This document shows, one piece after another, positions 56,351 through 64,000 of a stretch of 64,000 nucleotides of DNA. Numbering within the stretch: the first letter of the stretch is position 1; each line of letters starts with the position of its first letter. This stretch comes from Lactuca virosa (lineage: Eukaryota > Streptophyta > Magnoliopsida > Asterales > Asteraceae), in assembly GCA_928212115.1 (NCBI GenBank), contig CAKMRJ010004445.1, forward strand, positions 77,918,348 through 77,982,347, read 5' to 3'. The position numbers were made by a program, and so were the translations under genes. The notes under the pieces were generated by a model. It worked only from the letters and a program-made list of their open reading frames with translations, searched no databases and was not told the DNA's origin.

Positions 56351-56720
56351 TATGTTTGGCACATAGCACCGTACTTGATTACGGATATGTTGGGTATATA
56401 TGGCTCTTGGCTATGTATGGCATGTATGGATCAGTTGGTTTGTATGGTATGTGGTATCTGGGGAACTCACTAAGCTTCGTGCTTACGGTTTTCAGTTTTG
56501 GTTTCAAGTATCCAGTTTTCAGAAAAAGGAGCTCGGGAGGGTTGCAGTGCACACACCATGGCAAGTTAACCTGGGATGTTTTACTCTGATAATTAAACAA
56601 GTGTTTGGAAATGAGACTATGATTTGTAATATAAACCCTTTTTGTAAGTTTGAACGACTTAACTATGAATTAGTAATGTTTTTAAAAGAAATTTTTGGAC
56701 CGTATTTTTGGGACGTTACA

Positions 56721-57625
56721 CTTCTGAGAAGAATGACCGAAAAGAAGAACGTTTGGGAAAAACGTTGGAGTTCGGTACAAACAGTCAAGGACTGAAGGTA
56801 TTCCAAGATCGTATTTGGGTACCTAAGATAGGAGGAATAAGAGATCTTCTGATGGAAGAAGCGCACAAGACCATGTACTCGACTCATCCCGGTAGCACTA
56901 AAATGTATAGGGACCAAAAACCCTACTACTGGTGGCCGACGATGAAGCTCAATGTTGTGAAGTATGTGGTCAAGTGTGTAACATGTGCAAGAGTTAAGGC
57001 ACAACATCAGAAACCGTATGAGAGTTTAGAACCTTTACCGGTACCCATGGGTAAATGGGAAGACATCACCATGGATTTTGTGACTAAACTGCCCAGAACA
57101 AAGAGCGGTCATGACATGATTTGGGTGGTCGTGGATCGTTTCACAAAGAGTGCACACTTCATAGCAGCCAATGAAAGGTGGTCTATGGATAAGCTCGCAA
57201 ATGCTTACGTGAAGGAGGTGGTAAGACTTCACGGTGTTCCTCTATTGATTGTATCGGATCGTGATAGTCGTTTCACGTCACGGTTTTGGAGAAGTCTACA
57301 AGAGGAATTGGGTACAAAGTTGTGTTTGAGTACAACTTACCATCCGCAGACCGATGGTCAGAGCGAAAGAATGATACAAACACTCGAAGATATGCTGAGA
57401 ACATGTACCCTGGATTTCCAAGGTAACTGGGATGAGCACTTACCTTTGGTAGAGTTTTCCTACAATAACAGTTTCCACTCGAGCATCAAGATGGCGCCTT
57501 ATCAAGCATTGTATAGACAGAAGTGTCGTACGCCGTCTTGTTGGCTTGAGGCCGGAGAGAAGCAGTTTGTGGGCCCTGAGATAGTCCATGAGACTACTGA
57601 GAAGCTGAAGGTGATTGGGGAATAA
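56721..57625 (+). pseudogene. Gypsy copy B integrase
   Basis: After the solo LTR the protein resumes at EKNDRKEERLGKTLEFG. The HHCC zinc finger is complete (EEAHKTMYSTHPG ... CVTCARVKAQHQ). The catalytic core has Asp in ITMDFVTKLP, Asp in VSDRDSRFTSRFW and Glu in QTDGQSERMIQTLED, so the DDE triad looks intact. It stops at TAA near 57623, after KLKVIGE, before the C-terminal part. Integrase inserts the cDNA into the genome; this is the best-preserved enzyme in the window but is cut off from its start and end. Confidence 0.87.
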
Positions 57626-58116
57626 TGTTAGCAGCTCAGGATCGTCAAAAGAGCTAAGCTGACAAGAAAAGACGAACGATGACCTTCGAAGTTGGGGATT
57701 TTGTTTTGCTAAAAGTCTCACCGTGGAAAGGACTTATAAGATTCCGGAATTGAGGAAAACTGATTCCAAGGTTTATTGGACCATTCAAAGTTCTTTAGAA
57801 GATTGGGAACCAAGCTTACAAGCTCGAATTACCCAAAGAACTAGATGGTATTCATAACACCTTCCATGTGTGTTATTTGAGGAAGTTCCCGGCAGAAGTT
57901 CCCGACATAATTCCAATCTCAGAGTTAAGGATGGATGAGAATAAGAGGCTAATCGAAGAGACCGAGGCAATCGTTGACCGTAAGACTAAGAAGTTACGAC
58001 GCAAGATGGTCGACTTAGTGCTAATACGATGGGAACATTCGAATGGGCCGAATCTCACTTGGGAAACAAAGAGTGACTTGATGACTCACTATCCGCATCT
58101 GTTTGCTGACGCATGA
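57626..58116 (+). pseudogene. Gypsy copy B integrase C-terminus with chromodomain-like end
   Basis: Broken frames carry GPFKVL, IGNQAYKLELPKELDG, then in one frame from 57868 CYLRKFPAEVPDIIPISELR and the ending DLVLIRWEHSNGPNLTWETK ... LMTHYPHLFADA. An RWE ... P ... TWE arrangement at the integrase end is typical of chromodomain-bearing gypsy elements (chromoviruses, Tekay/Del-like), which also tend to have large LTRs. The lineage is therefore probably Tekay-like, to be confirmed by phylogeny. Confidence 0.7.
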
Positions 58117-58136
58117 TTCCGGGAAGGAATCATCCT

Positions 58137-58150
58137 AAGAGGGAGAGAAT
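58137..58150 (+). promoter_or_regulatory. Polypurine tract of gypsy copy B
   Basis: AAGAGGGAGAGAAT directly before the LTR start TGTAACGCCC. Confidence 0.8.
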
Positions 58151-59648
58151 TGTAACGCCCGCGATTCAGGGCTAAACATTAGTAGATGATGTAATAGTCC
58201 AGGTCAACTATTGTAACTGTTTTTGAAGTAATAAAGATGAACTACTTGAGTATTATGTGAATTATGTGCATTTATTTGCTTATTACTTATTTATAAATGT
58301 ATAATAAATAAAGGATAAAAATAGGCGTCAAAATTAAAGTGTGAGATAAACCTGATATCTTTACATAAAGTTGTAGTGGTCGAAACAAGGATTCCAGATA
58401 TATAAAGAATGCTGAAATCCGAGTTATAACGAAGAAGTTATGACACGTCGAAGTTTCACGACGGAACCGGCACGACACCGGGAAGCGTAAATAGTGAATT
58501 TACGATAGAAGAATTTTTGGCCTTAGTAATCTAAATGAAAGTCGTAGAATATGTTAAACTGAGAGCGTCCATAAAAAGAACGCCTAAATCTGACTTTGTA
58601 TGAGGTGTTATGAAATTTTAAGATTTGGCATAATAGTGCATGGCCTGAAACTCGAATTTTAGTTCGAGCGGTTTTTGGCCTACGCGACCTTAATGAGAGT
58701 TAAATATCTCATTAATAGGAACTCAATGGTAAAAAGACAGACGAAAACGAAGTCCGTATGAAAGAGTTATGATTTTTTCGCGGTCATTTAACAGTCTAAT
58801 CACCTCCTACTGTTAAATTTTAGATCGGTCGAGAATTAGCCGATGGAGTCAAGAAGAGAGTTGTAGGTATTGTTTTTACCTACGCGTGGATATAAAGAAC
58901 ATTAAAAACGGAGCTCGTATGCAAAAGTTACGGTGTTTAGAAGTCGGTAGGGTGCTGCTGCAAAAGGGGTGACGTGGCATAATACAGGCCACACATGTTT
59001 GGCCACCAGAAAGCTGACAAGTGGCATGGACTCGTCGAGTAGGTCCTCTGACTTGACGAGTCTAAACCCCCCCCCCCTTAAAGTCTAGGTAAACCCCCTA
59101 GCACCCAAAGGAAGCCTAGAGAAAAGAGCCTTTTGGCTTGGGAACACTGCTGCAGCGAAGCACGGTTTTCGAAAAAACTCGCTGTAAGTGAGCTATGCCT
59201 ACCCTATCTTTAGTATAGCTTATGTTTCAATATAGTAATGTTATTAGGACCTTATAATGAGTATTTAGGATATTATTATGAGTTATATAAGTGTTGTTAT
59301 AATGTTTTTTTAACCACTCACGGTACGAGGAATCCGTTTTGGACGGCCGCTTGGGTTGCTGGATTCAGAAATGTTATATGCCAAAATGATCCTGCCCTCC
59401 GGTGTTTCATGTCTGGCCCCTGTCTGTACATAGTGGGTGAAGAGTATTGTTTAACGCTTATATAATAGTAATAATAGTTAAACTATTAATTAGTCTCGGT
59501 GAATATAAGGCTAAACTCTAGTGGTAATGATACTAGGTTTTGTCCGAAGGAAATTGTTTTAAATGTAACGAAGTGCTGTCGGAGTACAGAGTCACCACCT
59601 TTACAGGTGAGTGCATAGTTATTTTCATCTTACACATAGATATGAAGT

Positions 59649-59699
<51 letters not shown>

Positions 59700-60553
59700 C
59701 GTGCTATGTGTGCATATTATCTGAATACTTTCTGTCTATGTTGCATGAATGATTTTTATACACGTTTTAAATGATTTAAACTGTATATGTATTTTATATC
59801 TACAAAAATATTGGGGTAAAACATGGGTAGATGTAATAGACGATGTGTGATAAAATGATGAGAGGCCTCGATGTTGTTGGTGATCAAGTCATCTAGCGGA
59901 GTATAGATGACGACCACAGACTCTTCTAGACAGTCCAGTGGAACGCTAGCAGGCTCGCAACCTGTAGGTGTTTGTGAATGATGTGTTCACCGGTGTACTC
60001 CATCCCCCTCATGGTTGCCTTTAGGACATTTATTGCTGAGGAACCCCCTTGGCAGTAGTGTCCATCCCGATTATGATCCTTAGTCTAGGTCCCTTCTGAT
60101 AGGTGTTTAGGGACGTAATGTGAGGATAACGGGAACGGGTAATCGGGTTATTGTTGGTTGTTGAAAATAATAAACTTATTTATTGTGGGTTGAAAAGCCT
60201 ATGTGCTCACCAGGCTCCAAAGCCTGACCCACTCAGTTTCATGTATTGCAGGTCGTGGCGCTCGAGCATAGATGTGATGTTTTGGGACTAGAGATTACAG
60301 ATATAGGCCTGTAAATATGAAATAATGTAGTAAGGCTGATATTGTACTGTTTATGCTTTTGATTTGTATCGAACATGACATCCCGAGGTTTTTAATGAAA
60401 TACATTTCTTCGGAAATGCTCTAATAAATCTTTATCATATTTTGTTTTTGGGAACAAATTCTGCAACACTTTTCTTTAAATTATTACTCTGATTTTTAAA
60501 CAAAGCATAAACAAAAATCGGTCTTTTCTGGCCGTGAAAATGGGGATGTCACA
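58151..60553 (+). mobile_element. Complete 3' LTR of gypsy copy B
   Basis: 2403 bp, TGTAACGCCCGCG ... GGGGATGTCACA. It contains reverse-complement versions of the 160-bp units seen in the solo LTRs at 5328 and 22333 (58420-58930), one ACTCGTCGAGT (59030), donor-like TACAG/GTGAGTG at 59606/59607 and acceptor-like TATTGCAG ending at 60251. AACTG at 60554-60558 is the candidate target duplication; the left partner was deleted with the start of copy A. Confidence 0.88.
59655..59698. repeat. TA microsatellite in LTR
   Basis: About 20 TA units; the partner LTR has only about five at 50155-50165. Confidence 0.9.
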
Positions 60554-61744
60554 AACTGCGGGTCCCGGTAAATTCCAAACTAACAAACCCAAAATTAAGG
60601 TTTTCTAACCTAATCACAAAGCAGCTCAGTCCAAGATTAAGTGTTTAGGCCCATTAGGGTTCTACTAGATCGGGCACTACCCACCGCCACCCCAGGCGGT
60701 GGTGGGCGGTGGTGGTCGGCGGTAGCTCATGGCAGCAGGCACCATTTCCAATGGTGGTGGTTACTTTTCCGACCAAAACATCGCTCAAACAACATAGTAC
60801 GGCCATTACACACCCAAAATACACAATAAACACAAACACACAGCCACCCACACGGTGGCAGACGGTGGTAGGGAGCGACAGCCACCACCTTACGGTGGTG
60901 GTCGATTCTCTTGGTCCCCAGTTGAGCAAACACACACACACACGCTCGTAAACAGGAGCTGAACACCGAAGTACACTCAACTCAGCCACTTCAGGTGGCA
61001 GGTGACGAACGGAAGCACAAGAACGGTGACCCAAGGCCACCGGCGACCCCAAACAGTGTCGCATACACAACAATAACAAAAACGGGAGGAGGTGGTGGCG
61101 TTTTGACTTACGGGCAGCTTCCCATTCGCACATGCACAACACAGCGACAAATCAAGGCTTCAACACTCGGTCCCGGTGGTTTCTTCGACCGCCACAGCGT
61201 TTCCGGCATTATGGTGGCGTTCTCGGTGGCTCCTCCGGCTTCCTTCACGTCTCCGGCAGTAGGTGTTGCAATGACGACGGCCGATGGCAAGGCTGCAGCA
61301 GTAGGGTGGTGCTGGGTCACAGAAGGGGCGACGGCTAAAGAACACTTCCAAGGTGGTGGCGGCTGGTTAGTCCTTAGGGTTAGGGTTTGTTTAATGGCGC
61401 TATATCACACGGGAATGGAAGGCATGATACTAAAACCCGCTCCACACAAACTTGATAGCGAAATAGCAGAACCCGTCCCTCCCATTCACAATCTCTTTAT
61501 TTTAAATCCGAAATTTACCTTTTAGCCCTTACTTCTATAATTCTTTTCATAATAAATCCATAACTTACCATTCAGCCCCTGTGCCTCACAAATCTTTTCA
61601 AATTAAGTCTCAATAATTTACCAACTTCTAAAATTGTATCAATTGGCTCCCCAACACCAACACCCCGCTAAATATTATTTACTTTAGGATTATTATTCAT
61701 ATTAACCATTATCTATTTATTTATTTAATATATGGGATGTTACA
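60554..61744 (-). mobile_element. Truncated second LTR of the outer gypsy element
   Basis: Matches 34954-36117 (ACTGCGGGTCCCGGTAAATT start; ATATGGGATGTTACA end). The other 1.18 kb of this LTR and the adjoining PBS were lost with the deletion that also removed the start of copy A. Confidence 0.85.
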
Positions 61745-62177
61745 AAATCTATATCGTCAAACCTCCTTCGTCACCAACTTCCTGGTTACGACGTCGAGAT
61801 GGTGGTGCTCTAGTGAAAATGGAAGTTCCGGCAAGATGGTGGTGGTCCGACGGGTAGTGATGGTCCCACATGTGGCGGTGACGGTGACAGGAGGCAATGT
61901 GGTCGCTTTATTAAAGAGTGAAGGGGTTGGGTGGGTTAGTAGGAGAGGGTAGATATAATTTTTATTGTTTTTTTAATTAGAAAAGTTGAAAAGTAAATAA
62001 AAGAAATAAAAAAAATAAAATATCAAGAGCATAATCGTCATTTTATTTTCTTTTAAGAAAAATTTGGACCATAACCGCAACAAAAGTTATTTTTTAGACT
62101 AGTGGTGCTAATCCAAAACTTTTTGGACAAAACTAACAACTTTTGACAAACCACAAGGACCACATTTGCAATTTTGT
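61745..62177. other. Right part of the TIR element
   Basis: Starts with the AAATC duplication, passes a GGTGG-rich stretch and ends with the right TIR (about 61930-62177). No coding capacity seen. Confidence 0.6.
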
Positions 62178-63094
62178 CGTTTATCAATGATAAAAACTTG
62201 TGGTTTCTTTTAACATAAAAAAAACAAAAATTATAGGATTTCTTGCATTTAACTCAACAATTTTTCTTTTGCTTCTTAATCTCTTTTACTGTTGATTATA
62301 AAAATTATAAGAACCCTTTATTTTTTTCACCAAAATAAGAAGAACATCGTCGTAATCCTTAAGGGTAGACGAAGTCGACATAATGTTTTTTGTTAGTTCA
62401 TAAACGATCATGTAAGATTCTGACTACAAGAAGGCATTGACATATGATGGCTTTGCCAAATGTTAAATTGAAGGTTATTGGGGCTACTACTACATGGATG
62501 GTTTGGAGACATCGTAACTCGCAAGTTTTTTAAGGAGATACAATTCGAATCAGCAAGAACTCCATTTTTTATTCTATTATTCTTTATTCTTTTTCTTGGT
62601 TGTATAACTGAGCTTCCAATTCTTATATAAATTGGAATGCTTGGATGATTTGCCCGTTGTAAATGTACTCTTTTTTTTGTTTTGTTTTTCTCTCTAGCAA
62701 TTCGCTAGAGTGTGTCTATAAAATGTACAGTCGTTTAAAAAAAATTAAGGCATCAACATAATGTTTTTTGTTAGTTCATAAACGAACATTTTTACCATGA
62801 GGCTAATATAGCCTTTCTTTGTTAAGATCATTTATCTCTTGAAGACACCTTTAAAATTATACCAAACAAAGATGTAAGGTAGCAATTGGTATGGGATACA
62901 TGCTTAGACATAACATAACAAGTCTCTTTGAACTTGTGTTTTGTATTACACAACATGAACAAGATAAAAGAACAGTGATATTGGTTCTAAATATGATCTT
63001 GTGAACTAGGCTAATTACATAATAAAAACATTTTGCATGCCTTTAGCTTTGATGTTAGTTATGAATGCATAATTACACTTGAGATACATTATTC

Positions 63095-63233
63095 ATGGAA
63101 GCAAATATCTCACCAACACCACACAATATGGTGATAAATGATGAATTTTATGGGGAAGTTAAAGTTTGCCTCGAATTCATTCCAAATGTTAGTCATTTTG
63201 CTTGCCCTCAACGAGCATGGTCTTTGGTTGCCG

Positions 63234-63235
<2 letters not shown>
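63095..63235 (+). pseudogene. C2-domain (elicitor-responsive-protein-3-like) exon fragment, unit 2
   Basis: Frame MEANISPTPHNMVINDEFYG then EVKVCLEFIPNVSHFACPQR. Versus unit 1 the changes are mostly conservative (MV for ML, EV for EI, PN for PK). It runs into the CT tract at 63237. No companion exons recognised. Confidence 0.5.

Positions 63236-63236
<1 letters not shown>

Positions 63237-63281
<45 letters not shown>
63237..63281. repeat. CT microsatellite
   Basis: About 22 CT units, longer than the unit 1 tract at 25366. Confidence 0.95.
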
Positions 63282-63282
<1 letters not shown>

Positions 63283-63640
63283 CGCGTTAGTGATGAGCGA
63301 GGTTTTTGTTTGTCAAAGACCCGATAGCAAGGAAACGAGATAAAGCTGATGAGTTTTTTTTTTTTTTTTTTTCCGAGGTGGGGTGGGTTTTTCTATTTTT
63401 TTTATGAAAAATTAAATATTTTCCTACTACTCATATAAAATAATGACATGTGAAATCTACTAATAGTTTTGCTTAATATCTTAACTTGTTTTATTGTCTT
63501 GATGTGGTGAGTATGAGGATAAGTAGGAAAAAAAAGTAAAATAATATTTGATTTCTCTTTTTTTATTATTAGAATATGTAAATGGGTAAAAGGAAAAAGA
63601 AACAAAATATTAAAAAGGGTAAGATGATCTTTTCATATGA

Positions 63641-63871
63641 ACTAGTAGAGGTGGCAAAAACTAATACGACACGAAACCTGACATGAAATAAACGGGTTCG
63701 GGTAAGATATTTCTACCCGTTTAATTAAACGGGTTGACACAACACGACACAAAATCAGATAGAGTTACGGTTGAGAATTTCAACCCGAATATGACTTGAA
63801 AATGATCCGTTTATATGTAAGTTTTTTGAATGTTGTAAATAAACTAGAAAGACCAAAACCCAAAACAATAC

Positions 63872-63907
<36 letters not shown>

Positions 63908-64000
63908 AACTTTGGCCGACTTGTTTTGTAACATGGATTAAACTTAGCCATCTAAGTCAAGACTTTTTTTTCTAGTTTTCTTTATTATCACCCAAATTAC
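63641..64000. other. Right edge: hAT-like or other short element, poly-A run
   Basis: GAGGTGGCAAAA at 63649, followed by ACGGGTTCGGG and AACGGGTTGACAC, resembles the ends of short plant hAT-type elements, but no second end was found. A 33-base A run lies at 63874-63906. No gene seen. Confidence 0.3.

Larger units (their letters stand above)
54499..56720 (+). mobile_element. Solo LTR inserted in pol of copy B, perfect target duplication
   Basis: TGTAACACCC ... GGGACGTTACA, 2222 bp, flanked by CTTCT at 54494-54498 and 56721-56725. The empty site is preserved in copy A (GAAGCTTCCGAGAAGAATG). Fourteen or more exact ACTCGNCGAGT motifs occur in two groups around a TATA-like CTATTTAAGC at 54700. 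Donor-like GCGAG/GTGAGTC at 55815/55816 and acceptor-like GTTTTCAG near 56495 bracket the 85-bp minisatellite. Confidence 0.92.
33774..61744 (-). mobile_element. Gypsy element (minus orientation) with perfect target duplication, enlarged by nested insertions
   Basis: The outer ends TGTAACACCG (33774) and GGGATGTTACA (61744) are flanked by AAATC at 33769-33773 and 61745-61749. The left LTR is complete (33774-36117); the right one (60554-61744) keeps only the part matching 34954-36117. The internal remainder is 36118-39730. LTR divergence is visibly higher (roughly 5 to 8 per cent by eye) than in the elements inside it, as expected for the oldest layer. Confidence 0.8.
33229..62177. mobile_element. 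Mutator-like (long-TIR) DNA element, non-autonomous, carrying the nested stack
   Basis: The left arm (33229 to about 33500: ACAAAATTGCAAAAATAGTC ... TTTTTTGGACTAGCATCATT) is the reverse complement, with differences, of the right arm (about 61930-62177: ... AGACTAGTGGTGCTAATCCA ... GGACCACATTTGCAATTTTG). Removing the gypsy insertion leaves roughly 980 bp with no transposase. Long imperfect TIRs suggest a MULE or foldback type. The expected 9-bp target duplication is not clear, so class and exact ends are tentative. Confidence 0.55.
62178..63640. repeat. Duplicated upstream block (unit 2), uninterrupted
   Basis: Colinear with 21784-22332 joined to 24882-25715, without the solo LTR. It holds the C2-gene fragment and the CT microsatellite and ends near AAATATTAAAAAGGGTAAGA, which in units 1 and 3 is followed by an F-box promoter. 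Here it changes at about 63640 into unrelated sequence. Confidence 0.8.

Noticed and set aside
63649..63840. Complete hAT MITE
   Set aside because: Only one end-like motif is seen; the second inverted end and an 8-bp duplication could not be found.

Overview
The window looks like repeat-rich plant nuclear DNA, most likely from an Asteraceae genome of the lettuce (Lactuca) type. The case rests on large Ty3/gypsy LTRs packed with the palindrome ACTCGNCGAGT, a Ty1/copia element, a CACTA-type DNA element, plant F-box genes and abundant plant microsatellites. The lettuce assignment comes from recalled family flavour, not a database search. I see no tRNA, rRNA, organellar or bacterial genes. About four fifths of the window is transposon sequence.

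The host genes are a small tandem family of F-box proteins with a DUF295/KIB1-4-like C-terminus, all on the + strand. Copy 1 (12778-13837) is a pseudogene with a frameshift and a nonsense codon. Copy 2 (26248-27294) and copy 3 (31375-32454) are intact. Copies 2 and 3 share a promoter/leader block and a 5'-UTR intron, and all three share a 3'-UTR block. The copy-2 upstream block (21784-22332 plus 24882-25830) is repeated at 62214-63640. It carries the same fragment of a C2-domain gene (25213-25344 and 63095-63235) and the same CT microsatellite. The cluster therefore grew by duplication of a gene-plus-intergenic unit, and a fourth copy may have lain, or still lie, to the right of the window.

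Layout. 1-3097: minus-strand gypsy element (gag start, PBS, LTR) inserted in an older LTR (3098-3348). 4143-8126: CACTA-like element with palindromic subterminal repeats and an internal inverted repeat, split by a solo LTR (5328-7653). 8127-10980: chimeric LTR block. 12331-14437: F-box copy 1. 14494-21783: gypsy element with a broken gag and no pol. 21784-26222: duplicated upstream block split by a solo LTR (22333-24881). 26248-32760: F-box copies 2 and 3. 33229-62177: a TIR element holding a nested stack. 62178-64000: the second duplicated block.

The stack is the architectural highlight. A Mutator-like TIR element holds a minus-strand gypsy element (33774-61744, TSD AAATC). That holds a tandem gypsy pair sharing one LTR (39731-60553). 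The pair is in turn interrupted by a copia element (41302-49198, TSD GATGG) and by a solo LTR (54499-56720, TSD CTTCT). By eye, LTR divergence falls from the outside inward, as nesting predicts. Every retrotransposon coding region here is broken; the copia element also lacks key catalytic residues of reverse transcriptase and integrase.

The two most unusual signals are in the LTRs. First, ACTCGNCGAGT occurs more than 40 times and is shared by gypsy LTRs and the copia leader. Second, a conserved splice-site-like pair brackets a fast-changing minisatellite or unique segment in at least six LTR subfamilies.
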